This document shows positions 32,345 to 40,132 of a DNA stretch of 45,761 nucleotides, piece by piece. The DNA comes from an uncultured Actinomycetes bacterium (GTDB lineage: Bacteria > Actinomycetota > Actinomycetes > Nanopelagicales > Nanopelagicaceae). The notes under the pieces were generated by a model, which saw only the letters and a program-made list of their open reading frames with translations, was not told the origin of the DNA and did no database searches. Each line of letters starts with the position of its first letter. Position 1 is the first letter of the stretch. A program made the translations under genes and the position numbers. The stretch lies in the NCBI GenBank assembly GCA_903846075.1, contig CAIMZW010000119.1, positions 1 through 45,761 on the forward strand, in the 5' to 3' direction.

Positions 32345-33334
32345 GTGAGTTCAACTGTGACGACGAAACCTGCCGCACCGGCTCCACGTGAGATCACGAC
32401 CAAACCACGACTGTCAGATCGAATCTTTCGTGGCACGGTTACCGGTGTCGGAATGCTATCTCTTGCGATTCTGACTTTAATTGGACTCTTCCTTGCACTT
32501 CGCGGATTTCAAACCTTTAAGACAGAGGGTTTTCATTTCATCACAGGCGTTAAGTGGGAATCTGTGACATCAGATAGTGGAAAAGTCACTAATAATTTTG
32601 GTGTCGGCGCCATGCTCATCGGAACAGTTTTGATTGCGGCAGTCGCTCTCGTTGTCGGTGTTCCGCTCTCGGTGCTTACTGCACTATTCCTTACTTTTTA
32701 TGCCCCAGAACGAATTAAGAAATTCATGGTTTCCGTCGTTGACCTGATGGCCGCCTTTCCATCCATTCTTTACGGTCTTTGGGGCTTTTTCATCTTGATG
32801 CCGATGGTCCAATATTGGGCCGGTTTGCTTTATGAGTATTTGCGGTGGATACCAATTTTCAATGCGCCACAACCATTCTTCGAGCGCTCGCCATTTGTGG
32901 CTGGGATGGTCTTGGCAATCATGATTATTCCTATTGTCACCTCGGTTTCGCGAGAAATTTTTGCTCAGACCCCACTAGATCGCATTCAAGCCGCATATGC
33001 CCTTGGTGCCACGAAGTGGGGAATGATCAAAGCTGTAGTTTTTCCCTTTGGTTCAAGCGGAGTTGTTGGTGGCGCGATGCTTGGTCTTGGTCGGGCCTTC
33101 GGTGAAACAGTTGCAGTTTTTACCGTTTTGAACATTGTTTTTAAAGTCAACTTCCACATCTTGTATGGTTTCGGTGGCAACGTCGCTTCAATGATTATTT
33201 TGAAGTGGGGGGAGGCGGTTGGCGATGAGACAAAAGCCCTACTGGCCGCTGGTTTTATCCTCTTCGTTCTCACTCTGCTAGTAAATATGTTGGCCAACTT
33301 TATTGTTAAGCGCACTCTGAAGTCAGGTAAGTAA
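32345..33334 (+). CDS. pstC: phosphate ABC transporter permease PstC
   Basis: 329 residues, six core membrane helices after a charged, Ala/Pro-rich N-terminus. PstC marks: A-F-P-S-I-L-Y-G-L-W-G (about 137-147), the EAA loop Q-A-A-Y-A-L-G-A-T-K-W, and G-R-A-F-G-E-T-V-A-V near the end. GTG start from a leaderless promoter behind a PHO box. First of pstC-A-B-S; pstA follows with no gap. Imports Pi with high affinity. Confidence 0.94.
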   Translation: MSSTVTTKPAAPAPREITTKPRLSDRIFRGTVTGVGMLSLAILTLIGLFLALRGFQTFKTEGFHFITGVKWESVTSDSGKVTNNFGVGAMLIGTVLIAAVALVVGVPLSVLTALFLTFYAPERIKKFMVSVVDLMAAFPSILYGLWGFFILMPMVQYWAGLLYEYLRWIPIFNAPQPFFERSPFVAGMVLAIMIIPIVTSVSREIFAQTPLDRIQAAYALGATKWGMIKAVVFPFGSSGVVGGAMLGLGRAFGETVAVFTVLNIVFKVNFHILYGFGGNVASMIILKWGEAVGDETKALLAAGFILFVLTLLVNMLANFIVKRTLKSGK

Positions 33335-34393
33335 ATGACTCTTGAAACTCCAGTTGTAGTTGAACCTCAACGGCCTTGGAAGGCAACACCACGAGAGCTT
33401 GCCCCAACTGGCTATCTACTTTTGGCCTCAGCCTTTGCTTCTTGGGCCGTTGTCGCGGCCACTCCCATGAAAGGCAAATTGGCTTACGCTTTTCTTTTCT
33501 TCGTTTTTGGAACGGCATCTCTTTCTATCAATAAGGGGAGAAAATTAGGTCGTTCCGCCGCTGTTGATTCGATCGCTGGATCAGTCGCGATGACTGGCGC
33601 ATTCCTTGTTTTTCTTCCGGTAGCCAGCATTCTTTTCACCACGATTCAAAAAGGTGTAAAGGGATTGCATTGGACTCTCTTCTCGCAGACGATGTTCACC
33701 GCTTCGTACTCAGACCCAATCTCCAAAGGTGGATTGCTTCACGCGTTGGTAGGAACTCTTTACTTAATATTGATTTCCGTAATCGTCTCGGTTCCGATGG
33801 GAATTTTGACCGCTCTCTATCTCACGGAGATTAAGGGCCCGGGTTCTAATTTTATTCAATTTATTGTTCAGGCGATGTCTGGAGTTCCATCCGTTGTTGC
33901 GGGACTTTTCATTTTCGCTTCGATAATAGTTACGACTCCAGTAAAGGCTTCGGCAATCGCAGGTGCATTCGCGTTATCTATTCTGATGATCCCAACTGTT
34001 ACCAGAACCGCACAAGAAGTTTTGCTTTTGGTGCCTATGGATCTTCGTGAAGCAGGTCAGGCTCTTGGTGCAACGCAATGGAAAACAGTTGCGACCATTG
34101 TGGTTCCAGCGGCACGAAATGGGCTAATCACCGCCACGATTTTAGGCGTTGCCCGTATTGCCGGTGAAACTGCGCCATTGCTCTTCACAATCGGTGGTTC
34201 TGATAAATTGAACTGGAACCCTTTCAAGGATTATCAAGGCGCGCTTCCTTTCTATGTTTGGAAGGGCTTACTCCTTGGGACACCTGAATCTATTCAACGA
34301 GCGTGGACCGGAATTTTGGTGCTCTTGATTCTGGTTTTGGTTCTCTTTATCCTCGCTCGTACCTTGGGCGGAAGAAAGATGAAATCTAAATGA
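33335..34393 (+). CDS. pstA: phosphate ABC transporter permease PstA
   Basis: 352 residues, longer than the usual about 290 because of an N-terminal extension (about 1-80) with two extra hydrophobic helices before the core, as in several actinobacterial PstA proteins. Core marks [12 protein letters not shown], the loop [14 protein letters not shown] and [11 protein letters not shown]. Starts directly at the pstC stop (TAAATG) and overlaps the pstB start (ATGA). Confidence 0.94.
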   Translation: MTLETPVVVEPQRPWKATPRELAPTGYLLLASAFASWAVVAATPMKGKLAYAFLFFVFGTASLSINKGRKLGRSAAVDSIAGSVAMTGAFLVFLPVASILFTTIQKGVKGLHWTLFSQTMFTASYSDPISKGGLLHALVGTLYLILISVIVSVPMGILTALYLTEIKGPGSNFIQFIVQAMSGVPSVVAGLFIFASIIVTTPVKASAIAGAFALSILMIPTVTRTAQEVLLLVPMDLREAGQALGATQWKTVATIVVPAARNGLITATILGVARIAGETAPLLFTIGGSDKLNWNPFKDYQGALPFYVWKGLLLGTPESIQRAWTGILVLLILVLVLFILARTLGGRKMKSK

Positions 34394-35289
34394 GCGATGA
34401 AATGAATAGTTTCGATTCAAGCAATGGAGAAGAGATGTCAATAGATTCTGCCGCCCAGACGAACTCCTTGGCCAGTGTTGCCAGTGCTCACACTGCTGCG
34501 CGCCAACCAGGAAATGCCCCAATGGGTTCTGGCCTTGAAGCTCGTGGAATTCATGCTTGGTTTGGAAAACACCATGCGCTGGAGAATGTTTCCCTTGATT
34601 TCGCATCGGGCACCGTTACGGCGCTTATTGGTCCATCCGGTTGCGGAAAGTCAACTTTCATCCGAACTCTGAATCGCATGCACGAGTTCATTCCTTCTGC
34701 CGCAATGGCTGGTGAGGTTTTGTTGGATGGCAAAGATATTTATTCCAAAGGTACGGATGTAACGAAGATTCGCCTTCAGATCGGTATGGTTTTTCAAAAA
34801 CCAAATCCGTTCCCTTCGATGACCATTGGTGAGAATGTTCTCTCTGGATTGAAATTGGCTCAATTAAAGATGAGCAATAAAGAAGATTTAATGCAAGAGT
34901 GTTTGGAACGCGCTGGTCTGTGGAACGAAGTTAAAGATCGTCTCGGAGCTCACGCAGGTGGTCTCTCCGGTGGACAGCAACAGCGTTTATGCATCGCCCG
35001 TGCATTAGCCGTCAAACCAAAAGTTCTGCTTATGGATGAGCCATGTTCGGCATTGGACCCAGGGTCAACTTTGAGAATTGAAGACACAATTGGTCAATTG
35101 GCCCAGACGATGACAATCATCATTGTTACCCACAATATGCAGCAGGCTGCTCGCGTAAGCGATTACACCGCCTTCTTTCTTTCTGAAGGTGGCCCGGGAA
35201 ACATGATTGAAGTTGGACCAACGAATGAAATGTTTTCGCGCCCTCGAGATCAGCGAACTGAAAACTATGTTTCAGGTCGTTTCGGCTAA
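34390..35289 (+). CDS. pstB: phosphate ABC transporter ATP-binding protein PstB
   Basis: 299 residues with a roughly 45-residue Ser/Ala/Asn-rich extension before the ABC core (usual PstB about 255); a later start is possible but no good one with a ribosome site is seen. Walker [11 protein letters not shown]-loop V-F-Q-K-P-N-P-F-P, signature L-S-G-G-Q-Q-Q-R, Walker [13 protein letters not shown], switch [15 protein letters not shown] is PstB-specific. Confidence 0.95.
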   Translation: MSDEMNSFDSSNGEEMSIDSAAQTNSLASVASAHTAARQPGNAPMGSGLEARGIHAWFGKHHALENVSLDFASGTVTALIGPSGCGKSTFIRTLNRMHEFIPSAAMAGEVLLDGKDIYSKGTDVTKIRLQIGMVFQKPNPFPSMTIGENVLSGLKLAQLKMSNKEDLMQECLERAGLWNEVKDRLGAHAGGLSGGQQQRLCIARALAVKPKVLLMDEPCSALDPGSTLRIEDTIGQLAQTMTIIIVTHNMQQAARVSDYTAFFLSEGGPGNMIEVGPTNEMFSRPRDQRTENYVSGRFG

Positions 35290-35293
35290 GCCG

Positions 35294-35326
35294 ATTAACC
35301 AGTTGTTCACCTTCTGTTATTAGTCC
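35294..35326 (+). promoter_or_regulatory. second PHO box, upstream of pstS
   Basis: Repeats ATTAACCAGTT, GTTCACCTTCT and GTTATTAGTCC at 11-nt spacing; the middle unit is identical to the middle unit of the first PHO box. It gives pstS its own phosphate-regulated promoter inside the operon. Confidence 0.72.
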
Positions 35327-35407
35327 GTTCTCTCCCTATCTAGGGTGAGTTTCTTCCCAACTCTAAAGTTTTGGTATCACTACCAGGTTAGATCTAGAGA
35401 GGGACAA

Positions 35408-36550
35408 ATGAAATTTTCTCGTTCACTAAAGATTGCAACCGTCGGAGCATTCGCTGCCGCACTTGCAATCGCACCAATCGCTAACGCCGCTGTTCTCAAA
35501 GCCGCTGGCGCTACTTCCGTAGCTGGACTCATCGATGCTTGCAAAGCTGAATATCAAGCAGCAACCGGCGACTCATTTGACTATCCAGGTGGCGGTTCCG
35601 GCGCAGGAAAAACTGCAATGCAGAATAAGACCGTTGACTTTGCTTTTTCAGATTCAGTTCACGCAACGCCAGTTGCGAATGAAATTCACATCCCAACTGT
35701 CATTTGGCCAGTTGCAATCTTGACCAACCTCAACACAACAAAGCCATTGAACCTTTCCCGCGAAACTGTTGCTGGTATTTTCGCCGGCAAGATCACTCGT
35801 TGGAATGACCCAGCGATTGTTGCTGATAACAATAGGACCGTCACCACTCCTGTTTATCGCAAAGATTCCAAGGGCGATGTAATGAAGGACAGCAATGGCT
35901 CACCAATCGTTCTTCGAATCAATACCTCCAACATCACTCGTACCATGCCAAATCAGCCAATCACCGTTATCTACCGTGCTGATAACTCAGGTACCTCAAA
36001 CAACCTCTCACGCGCCTTGAACAAGGCTGTTCCATCTGTTTGGACAAAGAACCCAGCGGACTCATTTGCCGCAGCTTTCCCTGGCGACATCACTGCTGAT
36101 CCAGTTCACTTCCGAGCTGCAGCCGGTTCTGCGGGAGTTTCACAATTGGCCGCAAAGACCAAGTACTCCATCACCTACGCTGAAGTTTCCTTCGCTGCTA
36201 CCTACCACTTGCAGCTTTCGAACATCATCAACGCTGCTGGAAACTCAATCACACCATCATCGGATTCAGCCCTTGCGGCAGCTGCACAGGCAACCGTTAA
36301 TGCTGATGGAACCGTAGTCTTTGATTACAACACAAAAGACTCAGATTCATACCCATTCACCGCGACAACTTATGCACTCGCACTCACCAACTACGGTGAC
36401 ACCGCAAAGGCTGCCGAAGTGAAGAAGACGATTGCATTCATCGGTTTCAACTGCCCAGGACTTCACCCAAATCTTGGTTTCGCAGTGACAACTCACTCCA
36501 GCGCGTTCGGTATCAAGCTTGATACCCAGCTCGCAAAGCTCGGTTCATAA
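35408..36550 (+). CDS. pstS: phosphate-binding protein PstS
   Basis: 380 residues from the ATG at 35408 (G-A-rich site GAGAGGGAC before it), signal peptide 1-24 ending N-A-A, no lipobox Cys. Phosphate-site blocks A-G-A-T-S-V-A-G (about 27-34), G-G-G-S-G-A-G-K-T (about 54-62) and N-S-G-T-S type loop in A-D-N-S-G-T-S-N-N-L are in place. Encoded last, after pstB, behind its own PHO box; most bacteria place pstS first. This lets the abundant binding protein be made in excess of the membrane part. A strong terminator follows. Confidence 0.93.
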   Translation: MKFSRSLKIATVGAFAAALAIAPIANAAVLKAAGATSVAGLIDACKAEYQAATGDSFDYPGGGSGAGKTAMQNKTVDFAFSDSVHATPVANEIHIPTVIWPVAILTNLNTTKPLNLSRETVAGIFAGKITRWNDPAIVADNNRTVTTPVYRKDSKGDVMKDSNGSPIVLRINTSNITRTMPNQPITVIYRADNSGTSNNLSRALNKAVPSVWTKNPADSFAAAFPGDITADPVHFRAAAGSAGVSQLAAKTKYSITYAEVSFAATYHLQLSNIINAAGNSITPSSDSALAAAAQATVNADGTVVFDYNTKDSDSYPFTATTYALALTNYGDTAKAAEVKKTIAFIGFNCPGLHPNLGFAVTTHSSAFGIKLDTQLAKLGS

Positions 36551-36572
36551 CTCTTACTGAACTAGTACAAAC

Positions 36573-36606
36573 AAAAGGCGGGCCGTTGAGGGACGGTCCG
36601 CCTTTT
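36573..36606 (+). terminator. intrinsic terminator after pstS
   Basis: A 14-bp stem (AAAAGGCGGGCCGT against ACGGTCCGCCTTTT, one G-U) with a 6-nt loop and terminal TTTT. The A-run at its base makes it potentially active on both strands. Confidence 0.85.
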
Positions 36607-36630
36607 GCATCTCCAAAATGCTTATGAATA

Positions 36631-36660
36631 TGACATTGACTTGATGTCAAAATGATGTCA
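36631..36660. promoter_or_regulatory. operator-like repeats upstream of the RHH gene
   Basis: TGACAT (36631) with inverted ATGTCA (36644) and a second ATGTCA (36655), the last two 11 nt apart in TGATGTCAAAA repeats. Position just before the start at 36671 suggests autorepression by the ribbon-helix-helix protein. Confidence 0.55.
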
Positions 36661-36670
36661 AAATAGCACC

Positions 36671-37111
36671 ATGAAAATGTCAACGTTCATCGAACGGTTC
36701 GCCGCGGACCTCACCGCTTTGGGAAAATTGGGCGGCCCCGAACTCGACCAAGCGGTCGCTCGACTATTACCGACCTTGGAGCCAGTTTTACGGAGCAGGT
36801 TGCTTGAAGCCTTCTCCGAAGTTGCCTTGGAACTCAAGGGGCAAATCCCTGGCGCAACGATTGAGGCAAAGTTAAATGGCGATGATCTGGAACTCATCCA
36901 CGCTCTCGATGAAAAACCTGTCTCTGAAACTCCGGCCGACCTCAATGCGCGGGTAACACTTCGACTTCCAGAAGACCTCAAGAGCCGAATCGAGGCGGCC
37001 GCAAGCAATGAAGGAGTCTCTTTGAATACCTGGTTCTTGAAAGTGGGAGAGCGGGGAAGTCATCAAATGAAAATTGGCGGACGACAACTTAAAGGCAAGG
37101 GGAAGAGCTGA
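36671..37111 (+). CDS. ribbon-helix-helix (HicB/Arc-like) DNA-binding protein
   Basis: 146 residues. The C-terminal part (about 97-130) A-R-V-T-L-R-L-P-E-D-L-K-S-R-I-E-A-A-A followed by S-L-N-T-W-F-L is an RHH fold as in HicB-type antitoxins; the N-terminal 80 residues (helical, acidic) may sense a partner. Databases often call this type a HicB-family antitoxin, but no HicA toxin is present; the partner is a DUF4097 protein starting 2 nt downstream. Palindromic repeats just upstream are probable binding sites. Likely a small autoregulated operon for envelope-related or stress function (inference). Confidence 0.72.
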   Translation: MKMSTFIERFAADLTALGKLGGPELDQAVARLLPTLEPVLRSRLLEAFSEVALELKGQIPGATIEAKLNGDDLELIHALDEKPVSETPADLNARVTLRLPEDLKSRIEAAASNEGVSLNTWFLKVGERGSHQMKIGGRQLKGKGKS

Positions 37112-37113
37112 TC

Positions 37114-37797
37114 ATGACTACTTTTTCGACAAATATTTTACGAAGCGAATCCTTCGATCTCGTAAACCCCGAGATAAAAATCGAATGCCGATGGAGTGAC
37201 GTTGTTGTCATGGAATCACCAGACCCTCAGTGCCACATTGAGATTGTCGGGGAAGGAAGTGATTCACAAGAGTTTGCTGAGATGGCGAATATTGCTCAGA
37301 GCGGCAATCGAATAAAGATTCAAATTGATAAGCGCAAAGGCGGAATCAAAGAGTTTTTCAATCGGGGAAGTTCGAATCTCACACTCTTTATAAAGGTGCC
37401 AGTTTCTGCAGTAGTGAAAATTGAGTCGGTCTCTGCCGATGTCACGGTGGAACAATCTTTAAAGTCGGCTCATTTCACTACCGTCTCTGGCGACCTGACA
37501 ATCATTAAAAGCCCGACTGGAAAATCGTCAATCACTTCGGTCTCCGGTGATGTCATCGCGCATGTTTCCACTCCGGGAGATTTTTCTTTTAAGACGGTCT
37601 CTGGAGATATTAAAGTTTTTGTTGCTCCGGGTTTTGAGGTCGAAGTGGATAGCAACACCGTTAGCGGAGATTTAAGGTCAGAGATCGAACTGAGTTCGCA
37701 ATCAGGCTCTGCAGGCGCGAACTCAGAATCCAATGGTGAGGTGGTGAAAATAAAGGTCAATACCGTTAGTGGAGATTTCTCTTTGGCTCGAAGTTAA
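37114..37797 (+). CDS. DUF4097-family beta-helix-like protein
   Basis: 227 residues without a signal peptide or membrane helix. Five copies of a T/S-V-S-G-D strand-turn motif (from about residue 122 to the end, spaced roughly 18-30 residues) give a right-handed beta-solenoid appearance, as in DUF4097 putative-adhesin proteins. Despite that name it has no export signal here, so it probably acts inside the cell. Coupled to the RHH gene (2-nt gap). Its TAA interlocks with the TAA of the convergent SDR gene in TTAA. Function unknown. Confidence 0.75.
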   Translation: MTTFSTNILRSESFDLVNPEIKIECRWSDVVVMESPDPQCHIEIVGEGSDSQEFAEMANIAQSGNRIKIQIDKRKGGIKEFFNRGSSNLTLFIKVPVSAVVKIESVSADVTVEQSLKSAHFTTVSGDLTIIKSPTGKSSITSVSGDVIAHVSTPGDFSFKTVSGDIKVFVAPGFEVEVDSNTVSGDLRSEIELSSQSGSAGANSESNGEVVKIKVNTVSGDFSLARS

Positions 37798-38534
37798 GGC
37801 CGTCCGCCGCCATCAACAACCATAATTCCAGCGTGCATGTAGGAAGAATTTTCGGAGGCTAGGAAGCTCACGGCCTTGGAAATATCTTCCACGGTGCCAA
37901 TTCTGCCAGCCGGTAGGTTCGCCTCCCAAGCCTTCAGAGCCTCTGGACGAGAAGTAATCCAATCTGCCATAGGTGTATCTATTAAACCTGGGCAAATGAC
38001 GTTGGCACGAATTCCCTTGGAACCATAATCAACGGTGATTGATCGCGTAAGCATGATGACACCGGCTTTAGCGACTGAATACAAGGGCCTGGTTGAGCTG
38101 GCATAGAGTCCTGCGGTCGATGCGATATTGATGATAGACCCGCCACCATTAGCAATCATTTCTGGAATGAAAGTTTTACAGGTGAGAAATGTTCCTTTGA
38201 GATTGGCATCAATTAAGAGATCAAATTGTTCAACAGTTGTTTCGGTGAGCTTGTGTTCAAAGAAAACACCAGCGGCATTCACCAGCAAAGTCGCAGTACC
38301 AAACTTTTCGGTAACGAAATCAAGGAGAGCCAGGACCTCGGACTCGTTTCTCAGGTCAGCGGCGAAAGCAAGAGCGCCTTCAATCTTGCTGGATTGAGAT
38401 TGAACGGCATCACTTTTGAGATCTGTTAGTACGACTGAATAACCTTCGGAAGCCAACTTAACTGCGATGCCACTACCGATTGCTCCACCTGCTCCGGTAA
38501 TTACTGCAATCTTGGTTGGATTGATGTTGTTCAT
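37794..38534 (-). CDS. SDR-family NAD(P)-dependent dehydrogenase/reductase
   Basis: 246 residues, classical short-chain dehydrogenase. T-G-A-G-G-A-I-G-S-G (cofactor loop), N-A-A-G-V-F, catalytic Ser in I-N-I-A-S-T-A-G and Y-S-V-A-K (Tyr-Lys), then N-V-I-C-P-G-L-I-D-T-P. Resembles sugar/polyol or 3-oxoacyl dehydrogenases. I chose the ATG at 38534, which follows AAGGGG by 6-7 nt and gives the normal N-terminus; the open frame upstream to 38576 lacks support. The 5' region holds an attenuator-like leader (38610-38681), and a LacI gene is divergent, so it is probably induced by a sugar-type signal. Confidence 0.88.
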   Translation of the reverse strand: MNNINPTKIAVITGAGGAIGSGIAVKLASEGYSVVLTDLKSDAVQSQSSKIEGALAFAADLRNESEVLALLDFVTEKFGTATLLVNAAGVFFEHKLTETTVEQFDLLIDANLKGTFLTCKTFIPEMIANGGGSIINIASTAGLYASSTRPLYSVAKAGVIMLTRSITVDYGSKGIRANVICPGLIDTPMADWITSRPEALKAWEANLPAGRIGTVEDISKAVSFLASENSSYMHAGIMVVDGGGRP

Positions 38535-38609
38535 TCGGTTTCCCCTTTTATGTGATGAAGAGGCAACTTTAATCACCGTAGATATTTAATTCTCACCAAA
38601 GGCGGGTTC

Positions 38610-38675
38610 TCACCATCGAGCATTTGGGAAAAAAAGAGGCGACCACCGGTGCCCTCGCAACTGTGGTCGCCCCAT
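38610..38675 (-). CDS. 21-codon leader ORF ahead of the SDR gene
   Basis: ATG at 38675 has AAGGAG 5 nt upstream, a better site than most genes here. The 21-residue frame (M-G-R-P-Q-L-R-G-H-R-W-S-P-L-F-F-P-N-A-R-W) runs through the stem and T-run of an intrinsic terminator and stops 75 nt before the SDR start. Translation would melt the terminator, so it looks like a leader peptide for attenuation. Confidence 0.5.
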   Translation of the reverse strand: MGRPQLRGHRWSPLFFPNARW

Positions 38676-38681
38676 GACCAC
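38631..38681 (-). promoter_or_regulatory. attenuator: competing hairpins and intrinsic terminator in the SDR leader
   Basis: Reading the minus strand: GTGGTC (38681-38676) overlaps the leader-ORF start region, GGCGACCAC (38671-38663) follows, and GTGGTCGCC (38646-38638) comes next, followed by T-C and seven T. The middle segment can pair either with the first (hairpin hiding the ATG) or with the third (9-bp terminator). These exclusive structures are the signature of transcription attenuation. Confidence 0.6.
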
Positions 38682-38709
38682 TCCTTTATGAATTTCTTCG
38701 AAAAGAAAT

Positions 38710-38730
38710 ATTGATTAGCAGGTAATCAAT
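38710..38730. repeat. perfect inverted repeat
   Basis: ATTGATTA, 5 nt, TAATCAAT, in the leader of the SDR transcript or as a protein-binding site between the divergent genes. Confidence 0.5.
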
Positions 38731-38757
38731 TCGGGGGGTCATAAAAAAGGGCTTTCA

Positions 38758-38771
38758 TTGACAGGTGTCAA
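38758..38771. promoter_or_regulatory. TTGACA-GG-TGTCAA operator/-35 region
   Basis: A 6-2-6 inverted repeat. On the minus strand it supplies a perfect -35 (TTGACA) for the SDR gene, so a protein bound here would block that promoter; TTTTAT 19 nt on may be its -10. Confidence 0.45.
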
Positions 38772-38823
38772 TAATATTCGAGCCACTGTAATTCGGATAT
38801 CGTTCTTAGGGTTAATTTCATAA

Positions 38824-38842
38824 CGGTTTCATAACGAAACCG
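38824..38842. promoter_or_regulatory. LacI-type operator candidate
   Basis: CGGTTTC, ATAAC, GAAACCG: a perfect 7-bp inverted repeat about 55 nt upstream of the LacI gene, suited to autoregulation. Confidence 0.5.
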
Positions 38843-38883
38843 ATGAAATGAAGGAGAGTTCTAGCGGCAGAGTGGCAATGGGC

Positions 38884-38889
38884 TAGGGT
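38884..38889 (+). promoter_or_regulatory. -10 element of a leaderless promoter
   Basis: TAGGGT followed by 6 nt and the GTG at 38896. Confidence 0.5.
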
Positions 38890-38895
38890 CAACAA

Positions 38896-39939
38896 GTGGT
38901 AAAACGTTCTGAAGTTGCTCGCGCTGCAGGAGTATCTGAGAGCACGGTTTCGTACGTGATTACTGGATCCAAACCGATTTCCGAGGCGACAAAGCGCCGA
39001 GTCCACAAGGTCATGGAAGAAATGGGTTACAAGCCAAACGCCATGGCTAAGGCGCTTCGCAGCGGTAGTAGCCGAATGATTGCCCTGCTCTTTAATGTCT
39101 CGGACCACCATGGAATAAACGATGGCGACATTAGTTATGTTCTAGGCGCAGCCAATGAGGCTCGCAAAAATGGCTACCACCTCATTCTTTGGCCGGCCTA
39201 TGACCGAGAGATTGAAGATGCCATCCTGCAGGCTCAAACCGGCCTACTCGATGGAATTATTTTGATGGAAGTGCGATTGCAAGATGATCGAGTAGATCTG
39301 CTGCATAGTCTGAATATCCCGGTAGGGCTCATCGGCAGAACAAATAATTACGAAACCGAAATCTATGCTGACCGTGATTTTGAAGCGGCCGAGGAGGTGG
39401 CTTTTGCCGAACTCGTTCGGCTTGGACACACAAAGATTATTTTCCTCAGCACCACGGCAAAGCAATATCGTGAAGGTTACGGCGCCATAGTTAGAGGCGA
39501 GAAAGCCGCAAAATTTTTGGGAAATAAGTTTGATGTTGAGGTTCAAGTTATTCATGCCAGCAACACGATTGAATCTGGCATCAAGGCGGCCGATCAATTT
39601 TCGGAGAAGTTCGATGACTTCACTGGAATCATTAGTCTGAACTCCGAGGCTGTTATTGGCTTCGCTCGCGGAATTCAACGATTGGGTTTCAAAGTTCCGA
39701 AAGATGTTTCAATAATCTGCATCGACACTATCGAACAAGGGGCATTGGATGCCGAACCGAGTCTGACTACAGTCAGTCCACCAGCTGCAGAAATGGGGGC
39801 AGCAGCAGTTCGAGGATTGATTAAAAGTTTGCGCGCTGAAAATGATGACAATTCCGAGAAGCTCTTTGTCGGCAAGTTAGTGCGCCGTGAGTCGACAGCC
39901 TCGGTCCCATCTGGACGTTCAATCCGAAAAGATAGGTAA
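38896..39939 (+). CDS. LacI-family transcriptional regulator
   Basis: 347 residues. HTH R-S-E-V-A-R-A-A-G-V-S-E-S-T-V-S-Y-V (4-21), hinge with M-A-K-A-L-R-S-G-S-S, then the ligand domain including L-G-H-T-K-I-I-F-L and the V-S-I-I-C-I-D-T block. Ends with an Arg/Ser-rich tail. GTG start is leaderless. Divergent from the SDR gene over a region with three different inverted repeats; it probably controls both. Its stop lies 1 nt from the 3' end of tRNA-Arg on the other strand. Ligand unknown, likely a sugar. Confidence 0.9.
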   Translation: MVKRSEVARAAGVSESTVSYVITGSKPISEATKRRVHKVMEEMGYKPNAMAKALRSGSSRMIALLFNVSDHHGINDGDISYVLGAANEARKNGYHLILWPAYDREIEDAILQAQTGLLDGIILMEVRLQDDRVDLLHSLNIPVGLIGRTNNYETEIYADRDFEAAEEVAFAELVRLGHTKIIFLSTTAKQYREGYGAIVRGEKAAKFLGNKFDVEVQVIHASNTIESGIKAADQFSEKFDDFTGIISLNSEAVIGFARGIQRLGFKVPKDVSIICIDTIEQGALDAEPSLTTVSPPAAEMGAAAVRGLIKSLRAENDDNSEKLFVGKLVRRESTASVPSGRSIRKDR

Positions 39940-39940
39940 G

Positions 39941-40014
39941 CGCGCCTGGCAGGAATCGAACCTGCGACAACCCGCTTAGAAGGCGGGTGCTCTATCCGAC
40001 TGAGCTACAGGCGC
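39941..40014 (-). tRNA. tRNA-Arg (anticodon TCT)
   Basis: 74-nt minus-strand cloverleaf: acceptor GCGCCTG with CAGGCGC, D-arm TAGCTCAGTCGGATAGAGC, anticodon stem CCCGC/GCGGG around C-T-TCT-A-A, T-loop GGTTCGATTCC. Discriminator G; no CCA encoded. Reads AGA (and AGG by wobble). Confidence 0.95.
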
Positions 40015-40132
40015 ATGAAGTGGACCAAACGGATTGAGAGCGGAAGTCTACTTCACCCAAAAGAACTCTCATTAACTCTGGATATTTCAAGTCATTATTT
40101 CTACGCTTCACTAAAGAAATGGGCGGTGTTCA

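Noticed and set aside
35408-36550. Window as a mobile island (phage, ICE or transposon)
   Set aside because: No integrase, transposase, terminal repeats or phage genes occur; the three tRNA genes show no duplicated 3' ends nearby that would mark attachment sites.
37480-37790. Repeated ACCGTTAGTGGAGAT-like DNA resembling a short tandem array
   Set aside because: It only reflects the repeated T-V-S-G-D protein motif of the DUF4097 gene; spacing is irregular and it is not a CRISPR or DNA-level repeat.
36671-37797. HicAB toxin-antitoxin system
   Set aside because: Only a HicB-like RHH domain is present; the partner is a DUF4097 protein and no HicA-type dsRBD fold is seen.
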